Part shown: piece after piece, positions 49,385 to 57,650 of the stretch
How the letters are laid out: each line of letters begins with the position of its first letter
How positions within the stretch are numbered: the first letter of the stretch is position 1
Source of the DNA: Prevotella sp.
Lineage (GTDB): Bacteria; Bacteroidota; Bacteroidia; Bacteroidales; Bacteroidaceae
Assembly (NCBI GenBank): GCA_017475005.1
Contig: JAFVGI010000027.1
Coordinates: 1-64,000 of the forward strand
Length of the DNA stretch: 64,000 bases
Direction: 5' to 3'
Notes under the pieces: model-generated
Database searches by the model: none
Told to the model about the DNA's origin: nothing
The model's input: only the letters and a program-made list of their open reading frames with translations
Program-made: the position numbers and the translations under genes

Positions 49385-49417
49385 CACCCTTGACTATTAT
49401 CTTTCACTACAAAACTG

Positions 49418-50701
49418 ATGTACGCAACTTCGTGGATTACATATCTTATTAATCTGTTTATGGCATATGCCACATACTATGTGACATATTTCATAGAGAT
49501 TTTTCAGGGATATCCCCTTGAAGTCAGGACTGCCGTTTTTGTAACGACAGCATCCTTAATTGGCATTGGTATAGTAAGGATTTGGCTGACAAACATCAGG
49601 CGTGAAAGATATTTTGACAAGAAAATGACAGCACGTCTGACATCACGTTTTGGCAAGGGTCTCGACTATATCATCTCAGACGAAGCCAGCCCCAATATGT
49701 CGCGTCGTGAGGTGATGCATGCTATGGGTATAGAAAAGGAAGTAGCAGAGAAGACAACCATCCTAAAGACGAGACATGAGAAATGGATTTTCTGCCGAAT
49801 GTTAAACCAAAGATGCACAGCCGGCTTGATAAAGAGGGCTCACTGGAACAACATACAGATGATGATTACGCTCTTCAACATCCAGGAGTTCCTGGAAGGC
49901 GAAGTCAGTCGAGGCAGTCAAGAGCATCAGGTAATGAGTCTTGGTATGTTGTGTGCCTTCAAGCTGCACATCAGCCCGTGGATTCTGAACAAGACACTTG
50001 AATCACACAATATACGAAAGCGTCGTCTGGCAATGTATGCGATGGTGTTGTCCAGTACCGACAACGAATTTGACTACTACGAATCAGACTTCTTCGACAA
50101 GCATTGCTGCATCTATGACGAAATAGAGTTGGGTTATGCCCTATATCGTCGCCAGAGGAACGGCATGAAGCTCCCCAACCTCGCAACATGGGCTTTGCGA
50201 CAGGCTCACCCAGACACTAAGTGCATCTTCGTAAGACTGATGAGACGCTTTGACCAAAGAGACGCCTGTCATATCCTCGTTAACCTATACAAGGAGAGCA
50301 AACACAAGAAACTGATAGAGGAGATTTCCCGCACCTGGGGATACCTGTACTATACAGACAGCGAGCAGTTGATGACGGATGCCCTGCTGATGCAGCCTGA
50401 TGACACAAAGGTTGCTATCATGCATGCCCTGACACGCTTGAATACAGGCAAGAGTCTTGACACATTGGCAGAGAGCTTCTTTATCCATACAAATCCACAC
50501 GTAAGGTTTGAGGCTTTGCGATGTCTCTACAACTATGGCCCAGAGGGCAAAAAGAGATTCGACGAAATAGAAGCCCAAGCAGCTGAAGTGGACAAGAAAT
50601 ATTTCGTATTTTTCCACAACCCAATCACACTTGAAAAGATACGCCTCGACAAAGAGCAGGCATATCACCCATCTGTGGAAATGGTATATAACTGGAGTTA
50701 A
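49418..50701 (+). CDS. Membrane-anchored HEAT-repeat-like protein of the polysaccharide cluster
   Basis: A 427-residue protein with two N-terminal hydrophobic segments (about 5-30 and 37-58). A helical soluble domain follows (about 75-400) whose helix-pair spacing looks like HEAT/armadillo repeats (for example VRFEALRCLYNYGPEGKKRF). There is no catalytic motif. As the first gene of the GT2-TPR/barrel-DUF4838-DUF1573 cluster it may be the inner-membrane adaptor of the synthase, the place that PgaD- or BcsB-like subunits take elsewhere; that is inference. The stop codon falls inside a heptad repeat, 36 bp before the glycosyltransferase start. Confidence 0.7.
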   Translation: MYATSWITYLINLFMAYATYYVTYFIEIFQGYPLEVRTAVFVTTASLIGIGIVRIWLTNIRRERYFDKKMTARLTSRFGKGLDYIISDEASPNMSRREVMHAMGIEKEVAEKTTILKTRHEKWIFCRMLNQRCTAGLIKRAHWNNIQMMITLFNIQEFLEGEVSRGSQEHQVMSLGMLCAFKLHISPWILNKTLESHNIRKRRLAMYAMVLSSTDNEFDYYESDFFDKHCCIYDEIELGYALYRRQRNGMKLPNLATWALRQAHPDTKCIFVRLMRRFDQRDACHILVNLYKESKHKKLIEEISRTWGYLYYTDSEQLMTDALLMQPDDTKVAIMHALTRLNTGKSLDTLAESFFIHTNPHVRFEALRCLYNYGPEGKKRFDEIEAQAAEVDKKYFVFFHNPITLEKIRLDKEQAYHPSVEMVYNWS

Positions 50702-50736
50702 GAGTGAAGAATTAAGAGTTAAGAAATAGGAATTAA
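50695..50736. repeat. Heptanucleotide repeat between the HEAT-like and GT2 genes
   Basis: GAGTTAA, GAGTGAA, GAATTAA, GAGTTAA, GAAATAG and GAATTAA lie in strict 7-bp register. The first unit contains the stop codon of the upstream gene and the last ends one base before the GT2 start codon. Confidence 0.85.
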
Positions 50737-50737
50737 C

Positions 50738-52177
50738 ATGTGGTTAACCATATATTACATATTCTGTTATCTGATATTCGGATACTCATTATTGATTATG
50801 ATGAGTTATCTGTTTCTGGTTATCCAGAGCTTCAGGGTGCAGAGAAGAATGGTTGGTAACACGCCTAACGACGAGACTATCAAGTTCTTGTTGCAGGGGT
50901 CGCCATTGACTCCTGGTGTATCTATCATCGCGCCAGCCTTCAACGAGGAGGTCACCATTATCGATAACGTCTATTCGCTGATGAATATCGACTACCCCAA
51001 CTACGAAATCATCATCGTCAACGACGCCAGTACCGATAAGACTATGGAGCTGCTCATCAACGAATTCTCGCTTACAGAGGTGCCATACGATGTTGCGATG
51101 AAGGTACCATCTAAGCCTATAAAACGAGTGCTAAAATCTACAAAAGACGAGTTCAGCAAGTTGGTGGTAGTTGACAAGGAACATGGTGGACGAAAGAGTG
51201 ATGGTTCGAATGCCGGCATCAATGTATGTGCGAACAAATATTTCGTATGTACCGATGTGGATTGTATCATCGAGCCGATGGCGCTTTATCGTATGATTTG
51301 GCAGGTAGTAAACAGTCATGAGCCGATGATAGGTGTCAGCGCCACGATGCTTATGAGTAATGCCTGCATCGTTGAAGACGGTCGTGTGGTTGAGGCTCAT
51401 GTGCCCAGCCAACCCATTCCGATGTTCCAGCAGCTGGAGTATATGCGTTCCTTCCTCATTGGTAAACTGGGATGGGCCGCTATGGATGCTCTGCCTAACA
51501 TCTCGGGTGGCTTCGGTATGTTTGATACTGACGTTGTGGTAAAGTCAGGCGGATATGACCAGACGAGTATGGCGGAGGATATGGATATGCTGTTGCGTAT
51601 GGTGACATATATGAGAAACAACGGCCTGAAGTTCCGCTTGGCACAGGTGCCACAGGTTTGCTGTTGGACAGAGGGACCTGCCACCATCAAGACACTGTAT
51701 CGACAAAGAGTACGTTGGGCTCGTGGATTGTGTGAGATTATAACAAACCACAGGCAGGTATTCTTTAATCCGCACTATGGTCCTATCGGAGCAATCACAT
51801 TGCCTTATATCTTCATCTTCGAGTTTATCGCTCCTGTACTGGAGTTATTCGGACAGGTCTTCATGGTATGGCTGCTCTTTGCAGGAGGCATCAACTGGGT
51901 AACTGCCATCATCATCTTCGGCATGATATATTCCTTCTGCGTATTTATGTCCTTCACCCTTACATTGTTCGACTATAAGGTGCGTGCAGTTCCTTGGCAC
52001 AAGACATGGAGGAGCCACACAAAACTGTTAATCGCCGCAATGTTGGAGCCATTCATATATCACCCAATGATTATGATATTCTCGAATATTGGATACTGGA
52101 GATTCCTTAGAAATACAGCAGCTGTATGGACACCTATCCAACGAAGAGGTGTTAAGAAGCGTGCTAAGAATAATTAA
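50738..52177 (+). CDS. Processive family 2 glycosyltransferase (polysaccharide synthase)
   Basis: A 479-residue membrane GT2. It has an N-terminal TM helix (about 5-32), a catalytic domain and several C-terminal TM segments (from about 350). The processive-synthase motifs are all visible: VNDASTDKT, D173-V-D175, AED (E280-D281) and Q323-R-V-R326-W327 (QxxRW). This places it with the BcsA/PgaC/HasA group that elongates and exports a beta-linked polymer through its own membrane channel. No PilZ domain is seen, so control is probably not by direct c-di-GMP binding. It is the enzymatic core of the cluster; the sugar is not predictable. Confidence 0.9.
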   Translation: MWLTIYYIFCYLIFGYSLLIMMSYLFLVIQSFRVQRRMVGNTPNDETIKFLLQGSPLTPGVSIIAPAFNEEVTIIDNVYSLMNIDYPNYEIIIVNDASTDKTMELLINEFSLTEVPYDVAMKVPSKPIKRVLKSTKDEFSKLVVVDKEHGGRKSDGSNAGINVCANKYFVCTDVDCIIEPMALYRMIWQVVNSHEPMIGVSATMLMSNACIVEDGRVVEAHVPSQPIPMFQQLEYMRSFLIGKLGWAAMDALPNISGGFGMFDTDVVVKSGGYDQTSMAEDMDMLLRMVTYMRNNGLKFRLAQVPQVCCWTEGPATIKTLYRQRVRWARGLCEIITNHRQVFFNPHYGPIGAITLPYIFIFEFIAPVLELFGQVFMVWLLFAGGINWVTAIIIFGMIYSFCVFMSFTLTLFDYKVRAVPWHKTWRSHTKLLIAAMLEPFIYHPMIMIFSNIGYWRFLRNTAAVWTPIQRRGVKKRAKNN

Positions 52178-52206
52178 GAATTTTGAATTAGGAATTATGA
52201 ATCGTG
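52172..52206. repeat. Heptanucleotide repeat spanning the start of the TPR/barrel gene
   Basis: AATTAAG, AATTTTG, AATTAGG, AATTATG and AATCGTG are in 7-bp register. The ATG at 52197 is supplied by the fourth unit. Confidence 0.8.
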
Positions 52207-54965
52207 CATTTTGCATTATAATAAGTTTGTTATTGATGCCGTTGGTGTTGCTTGCTGAAGGCTACACCCCTCGCTATTATGTTTCGCGAGCAGAGTCTTA
52301 TATTCAGTCAAGAGCATGGAACGAAGCCAAGCGCGTTATTGACGAAGGACTGGCAGGATATCCTGCCAATCCGGATTTACGTTACCTTAACGGACGCTAC
52401 TACTATCAGGCACGACAGTACAACGAAGCACGATATAACTTGGTTAAGTCAATACAAGCTGACGACCAGCACTTCAAAGCCAAGCGATTGCTGGTTGATG
52501 TGGAGGACGACACGAAACATTACTCCAGCGCCATCTGTTACATCAACGAGTTGTTGGAATTCCAGCCCTACGACATCGACCTGTGGCGTCGCAAGATAGC
52601 CTTGTATCGCAAGATGAACAATCATGCAGAAGCAGATGCTGCTTTGGAGCGATTGTCACGCATATATCCTAACGACACCTTGGTAACGAATGATTTGAAG
52701 CGCCGTCGCCGCGAGAATCTGCGTACCATAACAAATACCAGCAACCTCAGCGAGTCAGCTGCCACAATAGAGCAATGGCTGGATAAAGACCCCAAGAATC
52801 TGGAGTACTATCTCGACCTCATTGGTGTATATCAGAGGATGGGTGAATTCGAGAAGGCCATTGGTGTCGCCAATCGTGGCCTGCAACAATTCCCGGGCAA
52901 CAAGGTGCTCGTCAACAAGATGGTAGGCATTCTGACCGATTTGGGACTATACTCCCAAGCCTTCGAAGTAGCAAAGCGCTATGACCCACACGGAACAGCA
53001 TACAATAACCTCCTGCACCAAGTAGCAGCACAGGCACGCATGCAGGACAGCTACGACATTCATGGCAGGCTGTATGCAGAAACACATGATCGCGAGGCTC
53101 TCACATATCTCATCAACACGTCTTTGACACGAGGATATTACGACGATGCGCGTATGTATCTCAGCGAAGGAATGAAGTTAGAAGGACGCTCGGCAAGACT
53201 GCTGATGAAGCAGTATGCTCTTGAGAAACGCATGGGCAACGAACACGAGATGCACAAACTGCTCCTTGAGTTATATGCCATGAATCCTAACGATGAAGAA
53301 CTGCAAGAGGAATATACCAACATGATGCTTCAACTGGCCATCAACGAAATGTCTGGAGAGCAATGGGCGGATGCGGCACAACATCTGAAGAGAGTTCTTG
53401 AGATAATGCCTGTCACCAATGAGTCATGGCCTTCTGCTGTATCGCGTCGTATTACGTGTCTTGGTCACATGGGGCAGTATGACGAGGCTCGCAAACAATA
53501 CAGGGAGGCAGCAGACAAGAGTGCTGCAAACCGCAAGCGCTTCGCATCAGCATATGAGGACATCGTAGCGAACAGGTTACACTTCCTTATTGAAGAGGAG
53601 AATTACGACGAGGCACTACAGGAAGCACAGCAGTTGTTGGAAGTGATGCCAGAAAGTGAAGCAGCATTACGTTGCTGCATCAATATGAGCCAGACGCTGA
53701 AAAAAGACGATCTGTTCCAGAAGTATGCTCGTATGGGCTATGAGGCATTCCCCAATGAGCCATACTTTATCGTGAAGCAGGCTATATCATTGCAACAGCA
53801 AGGACAAAGTGCAGAGGCACTCGCCCTTTTGAAGAAGCCCATAGAGAAAGACCACACAATGCTCGATGCAGCCTTCTCCGGCATTAGTGCAGAGTGGGCA
53901 CAACAGCTCATCAAGAATCACATGCCAGACATTGCGCTAACTGTCATTGACAGTGCACTAGTTCATGATGCCAAGAATAAGGAACTGCTATATATGAAGG
54001 GTTTGGCATACGAGCAAATGAAGGTATTTGATAAGGCTTACGAATACCAAAGGAATTATTATGTGCCAAATAATGCTGAGCAGAAGGAATACTATCAGCA
54101 CCTGCACAACCTGTACTTCAGGGGAAGGAAGAACCGCGTTGATGCCTCTTATACATACGCCTCGTACGACTCACGCCAGAACGAAGCAGCAATAAGCAGC
54201 CATCTATATTCTATTGCTACGGTAGCATATAGCCGAATCGACAGCATCAACACCTATACGGCTCAAATCAGCTATAAGGGAATAGACGGAAGCCATAATA
54301 CCGATGAGGACAATACAGACGAAGATGATGCAGGAGGTGTAGGACTGGAGTTTATGGCACAATGGGAACGCGACTTCAATCATCGTTGGAGCGGTACAGT
54401 AAATTTTGCCTATTCCACACGCTTCTTTAACAAGATAGGTACCAACATCATGGCAGCATATCACATGAATCGCGACTGGACACCATCCTTGCGACTTGGA
54501 TATCGTCGCACACCAAAGACATATCTGTTCATGAAAGGTGGTGATGTTACGCACGATAATCACAACCTGTTTATCGTAACACCTGCCATCGAGAAGTCAT
54601 GGGAACGCATGAAGGCATCATGCAATATTGACGTAACCTTCATGGAGAGTTCTGTTTACTACAACATCGGTCTGAAGGGAAAACTCTTCATCAACGAAGA
54701 CTACATTTCATCCGTCTCCCTGCTGACAGGCTTCGGTTCGTTCCCAGAACTGACCTTCTTCGAGCAGACTGCACTAAATAACATGTCGCACACCAATGCT
54801 ATGGTGGGCTTTGATGCTCAGTACCTGGTTACAAAGAACATGTGCGTAGGACTGACAGGCAGTTGGAACACATACTTTAACCCATACCGCGATGCGAGCA
54901 AAGAATATCACGACTCTTATCGTAATGTTTACAGCATAACTGCGCAATTACATGTTGTATTTTAA
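52197..54965 (+). CDS. TPR-rich exported protein with C-terminal YaiO-like outer-membrane beta-barrel
   Basis: A 922-residue exported protein. The signal peptide is residues 1-20 (LLAEG). TPR-type helix pairs fill about 25-650 (PANPDLRYLNGRYYYQARQY, PKNLEYYLDLIGVYQRMGEF, and others). The C-terminal about 270 residues are a barrel of alternating aromatic strands (SYTYASYDSRQN, WSGTVNFAYSTRFF, LYRNVYSITAQLHVVF-like end) like the YaiO family. TPR plus barrel mirrors PgaA and AlgK/AlgE, which form the periplasmic and outer-membrane exit for polymers. ATG at 52197 is chosen for the signal peptide; an open frame extends back into the GT2 gene. Confidence 0.85.
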   Translation: MNRAFCIIISLLLMPLVLLAEGYTPRYYVSRAESYIQSRAWNEAKRVIDEGLAGYPANPDLRYLNGRYYYQARQYNEARYNLVKSIQADDQHFKAKRLLVDVEDDTKHYSSAICYINELLEFQPYDIDLWRRKIALYRKMNNHAEADAALERLSRIYPNDTLVTNDLKRRRRENLRTITNTSNLSESAATIEQWLDKDPKNLEYYLDLIGVYQRMGEFEKAIGVANRGLQQFPGNKVLVNKMVGILTDLGLYSQAFEVAKRYDPHGTAYNNLLHQVAAQARMQDSYDIHGRLYAETHDREALTYLINTSLTRGYYDDARMYLSEGMKLEGRSARLLMKQYALEKRMGNEHEMHKLLLELYAMNPNDEELQEEYTNMMLQLAINEMSGEQWADAAQHLKRVLEIMPVTNESWPSAVSRRITCLGHMGQYDEARKQYREAADKSAANRKRFASAYEDIVANRLHFLIEEENYDEALQEAQQLLEVMPESEAALRCCINMSQTLKKDDLFQKYARMGYEAFPNEPYFIVKQAISLQQQGQSAEALALLKKPIEKDHTMLDAAFSGISAEWAQQLIKNHMPDIALTVIDSALVHDAKNKELLYMKGLAYEQMKVFDKAYEYQRNYYVPNNAEQKEYYQHLHNLYFRGRKNRVDASYTYASYDSRQNEAAISSHLYSIATVAYSRIDSINTYTAQISYKGIDGSHNTDEDNTDEDDAGGVGLEFMAQWERDFNHRWSGTVNFAYSTRFFNKIGTNIMAAYHMNRDWTPSLRLGYRRTPKTYLFMKGGDVTHDNHNLFIVTPAIEKSWERMKASCNIDVTFMESSVYYNIGLKGKLFINEDYISSVSLLTGFGSFPELTFFEQTALNNMSHTNAMVGFDAQYLVTKNMCVGLTGSWNTYFNPYRDASKEYHDSYRNVYSITAQLHVVF

Positions 54966-54986
54966 GTAATTAATATTGCAAGACCT

Positions 54987-56696
54987 ATGGCCAGACAACT
55001 TCGTACACTATTTTCCGCATTACTGATGGTATGCTTCAGCAGCAGCTGCGGGACGGCCCAGGAATCTCCCTTTGCATACAAAGAGATATACCTGCCAGAG
55101 AAAGACTCCAAACAGGCTAAAGAACTGGGACTGAACAATCTTGATGCAGATTGGGGTATATGGGGCCACAACCTTAACCATGTTCTCCCTTCAAACCCTG
55201 CACCAAGCATATATGCTGTAGTAAATGGCAACAGGACAGACGAGCAGTTCTGCTTCTCTTCGGATAAGTTGTATGAGTACATCGTAACATATATCGAAGA
55301 CAATTACGGAGAAAGCGAACAACATCGTTTCGCCATCCTGCCTTGTGATAATGCTATGGTATGTACCTGTGACAGATGTAAGAGCCTCGGTAATACCACA
55401 AAGAATGCCACACCAGCAGTAAGCTACATGCTTGAGAGACTGGCAAAGCGTTTCGAAGATCATCTCTTCTTCACTTCGTATTACCTGTCAACACGCGAGG
55501 TGCCAAATCATAATATGCCAAAAAATACTGGCGTATTGGTTAGCACTATGAGCTATCCGCTGCAAGCCACAGGGACTCCTGCAGAAGAGGAATTCAAGAA
55601 CATCCTGCAGAAATGGCGTGAGAAGATGAATCACGTTTATGTGTGGGACTATGTCAATAACTTTGATGACTATATGACACCATTCCCAATACTGAATATC
55701 ATGCAACGACGCTTGCAATTGTATAAAGAGGTTGGAGTCAATGGCGTCTTTTTCAATGGTAGCGGAACAGACTATAGTACCCTTAGCCAACTGCATTTCT
55801 ATGTCATTGGAAAACTGCTTCTCAATCCCTATGATGATTGGAAGAAACTGGTGACAGAATACTGTAACGAGCATTATCCTACAGCAAGTGATCTGGTAGC
55901 TAATTTTGTAATAGAGCAGGAAGACTGGGCAGCCAATAAGAACCACGCCCTACCCCTCTATGGAGGTATCACCCAATCTATCGCCACCTACCTGCCGGAG
56001 CAACAGTTTGTAAAATTCCATCAATCACTTGCGATGATTCTTCCTCAGACAGACGGTAAAGAGAGAGCAGAACTTGAGACAATGTGGCAAGCAATGGCAT
56101 TGACACGGCTGGAGTTGAATCGTTTAAACCATTCAACAGATGATAGTGAACCATTTTTAGATGGATTACGCAAGCTTACAGCAAAGAACATCCGGATATA
56201 CAGCGAGTCTTTCTGGTATATTGACAGTTATTTTAATGAATACCAACAGATGCTGTCCCACAAAGCAGAAGCTAAACGAAACCTCCTGTTAGGAAAACAG
56301 CTACAGCCTATGACAGCCCTTGATGAAGAGTATAATGACATCAGCATACTTACTGACGGCCAATTAGGATTGCCATCCAATTACCATTGCGGACAGATGT
56401 TGTCTTCTGCTGACCCACATCTGAAGATTTCCATCCCAAGGATTGCCGGAATGAAAAAACTGAAGGTATATCTGGTCAACAATCCCAAGTATCATATCAT
56501 CCTGCCAGAGAAGGTTACGCTGTCATCAGGAGGCCGAGAACTGGGATCAGTAGTTCCTACCACAGACGATATGGACCAGCAAAGGAGTATCGTAGAATTC
56601 AACATCCCTTCCAGTGCTTCTGGCACACTGATACTTACTATACGTCGCAACACAGCCGATCGTACTATGTCTATTGACGAGATAGAGGGATACTGA
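54987..56696 (+). CDS. DUF4838 lipoprotein of the polysaccharide cluster
   Basis: A 569-residue lipoprotein (lipobox SSSC at residue 21). The central region (about 60-400) matches DUF4838: FAILPCDNAMVCTCDRCKSL, LVSTMSYPLQ, YVWDYVNNFDDYMTPFPIL and NGVFFNGSGTDYS. This is a TIM-barrel-like domain related to glycoside hydrolases. The C-terminal about 100 residues look like a beta-sandwich. In the PNAG system the analogous lipoprotein, PgaB, carries a hydrolase-like barrel plus a deacetylase; no deacetylase motif is seen here. A role in trimming or guiding the polymer in the periplasm is inferred from position. Confidence 0.78.
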   Translation: MARQLRTLFSALLMVCFSSSCGTAQESPFAYKEIYLPEKDSKQAKELGLNNLDADWGIWGHNLNHVLPSNPAPSIYAVVNGNRTDEQFCFSSDKLYEYIVTYIEDNYGESEQHRFAILPCDNAMVCTCDRCKSLGNTTKNATPAVSYMLERLAKRFEDHLFFTSYYLSTREVPNHNMPKNTGVLVSTMSYPLQATGTPAEEEFKNILQKWREKMNHVYVWDYVNNFDDYMTPFPILNIMQRRLQLYKEVGVNGVFFNGSGTDYSTLSQLHFYVIGKLLLNPYDDWKKLVTEYCNEHYPTASDLVANFVIEQEDWAANKNHALPLYGGITQSIATYLPEQQFVKFHQSLAMILPQTDGKERAELETMWQAMALTRLELNRLNHSTDDSEPFLDGLRKLTAKNIRIYSESFWYIDSYFNEYQQMLSHKAEAKRNLLLGKQLQPMTALDEEYNDISILTDGQLGLPSNYHCGQMLSSADPHLKISIPRIAGMKKLKVYLVNNPKYHIILPEKVTLSSGGRELGSVVPTTDDMDQQRSIVEFNIPSSASGTLILTIRRNTADRTMSIDEIEGY

Positions 56697-56699
56697 TAG

Positions 56700-56734
56700 T
56701 TGACAATTGATAATTGATAATTGACAATTGATAA
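56700..56734. repeat. Heptanucleotide repeat, 5 copies of TTGAYAA
   Basis: TTGACAA, TTGATAA, TTGATAA, TTGACAA and TTGATAA follow in exact 7-bp register directly after the DUF4838 gene. The next 50 bases (to 56783) contain a short GC-rich patch with nothing recognisable. Confidence 0.9.
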
Positions 56735-56783
56735 TTCTTTCAGTCGCTCCGCTTGGTGAAAGCGTCACAAGTGCCGAGCGGAC

Positions 56784-56832
56784 AATTGAGAGTGAAGAGT
56801 GAAGAATTAATATATTAGAATTAGGAGTGAAG
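56784..56832. repeat. Heptanucleotide repeat reaching the DUF1573 start codon
   Basis: AATTGAG, AGTGAAG, AGTGAAG, AATTAAT, ATATTAG, AATTAGG and AGTGAAG run in 7-bp register. The last unit contains the GTG start codon (56827) of the next gene. Confidence 0.8.
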
Positions 56833-57384
56833 AAGTTACTGCTTATAGCGTTACCACTATTATTGTTCATTGCATGCGAAAAGAAATTGAAGCCTGCAAC
56901 GGTGATTATCGTTGACCCTGTACGTCACTACTACCCTGTTGTGCAGGGAGATATAATGCGTGTTTCGTATGCCATTGAAAATGTTTCCGAGAATCCTCTT
57001 TTCATTAAGGAGGTGCAAACCACCTGTGGATGCCTATTACAGCGCGACGAAATGCCTATTGTCATTCTTCCTCACAAGCAGGGGCACATCAATATTGACT
57101 TCAACACGATAAAGAATACGGGCTATGCCCAACACTTTATATACTGCTACGGCAATTTCAAGGACTCCAGCGTCATCGAACTTCAGTTCGACACCAATAT
57201 CGTTCCGGCTGGGCACACGACCCCTGACTATGAGGAATTGTGGCAGGAGCAGAACGGAGTGAGAATAAATGAAGCTGTTGACGGCACAAAAGGCGAAAAA
57301 GGATACTACATCGACAACCGTGTCAGTACACGTCAACAAAAACAGCAAGAAATACAGCATGAAGTCGATTCACATGCTTTTTGA
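56827..57384 (+). CDS. DUF1573 lipoprotein, GTG start
   Basis: A 185-residue lipoprotein: signal peptide and lipobox FIAC at residue 17. The mature domain contains VSYAIENVSENPLFIKEVQT, TTCGCLLQ and ILPHKQGHINIDFNTIKNTG, the DUF1573 pattern of an Ig-like beta-sandwich (ASPM/SPD-2/Hydin-like). The tail (about 140-185) is polar. Function is unknown; these domains often accompany surface or secretion systems in Bacteroidetes. It is the last gene of the polysaccharide cluster. The start is GTG within a repeat, and no ATG is available before the signal peptide. Confidence 0.82.
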   Translation: MKKLLLIALPLLLFIACEKKLKPATVIIVDPVRHYYPVVQGDIMRVSYAIENVSENPLFIKEVQTTCGCLLQRDEMPIVILPHKQGHINIDFNTIKNTGYAQHFIYCYGNFKDSSVIELQFDTNIVPAGHTTPDYEELWQEQNGVRINEAVDGTKGEKGYYIDNRVSTRQQKQQEIQHEVDSHAF

Positions 57385-57386
57385 GG

Positions 57387-57507
57387 ATCCACGATAGGTG
57401 CACGGAGGATGCACGGAGGATGCACGGAGGATGCACGATAGGTGCACGATAGATGCACGATAGATGCACGATAGATGCACGATAGATGCACGATAGATGC
57501 ACGATTG
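57387..57507. repeat. 11-bp tandem array, 11 copies
   Basis: CACG recurs at 57390, 57401, 57412, 57423, 57434, 57445, 57456, 57467, 57478, 57489 and 57500, an exact 11-bp period. The unit has two main variants, ATGCACGGAGG and ATGCACGATAG. It starts just after the DUF1573 stop codon. There are no spacers, so it is not a CRISPR array. Confidence 0.95.
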
Positions 57508-57517
57508 TGGTTCTTTA

Positions 57518-57584
57518 ACGAGATTACGGCTCACTGCCCACGAGATTACGGCTCACTGTTAATGAGATTACGGCTCACTGTTAG
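57518..57584. repeat. 22-bp tandem array, 3 copies
   Basis: GAGATTACGGCTCACTG begins at 57520, 57542 and 57564, with period 22. It follows the 11-bp array after a short unique stretch and precedes the terminator. Confidence 0.9.
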
Positions 57585-57591
57585 CCATAAT

Positions 57592-57626
57592 AAAATCGCC
57601 CATGGAACATCCACGGGCGATTTATA
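57592..57626. terminator. Terminator between convergent DUF1573 and SusD genes
   Basis: AAATCGCCCATGGA pairs with TCCACGGGCGATTT around ACA, with one A/C mismatch. A and T runs on the two sides allow use in both directions. Confidence 0.8.
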
Positions 57627-57650
57627 AATTATATGAGATTATCTACATCT

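Noticed and set aside
49066-49387. Frames on both strands across the 21-bp repeats
   Set aside because: The open frames result from a repeat whose length is a multiple of three; they overlap the promoters of rnhB and the polysaccharide cluster.
57387-57584. CRISPR array
   Set aside because: Units are 11 and 22 bp, head to tail, with no unique spacers and no cas genes nearby.
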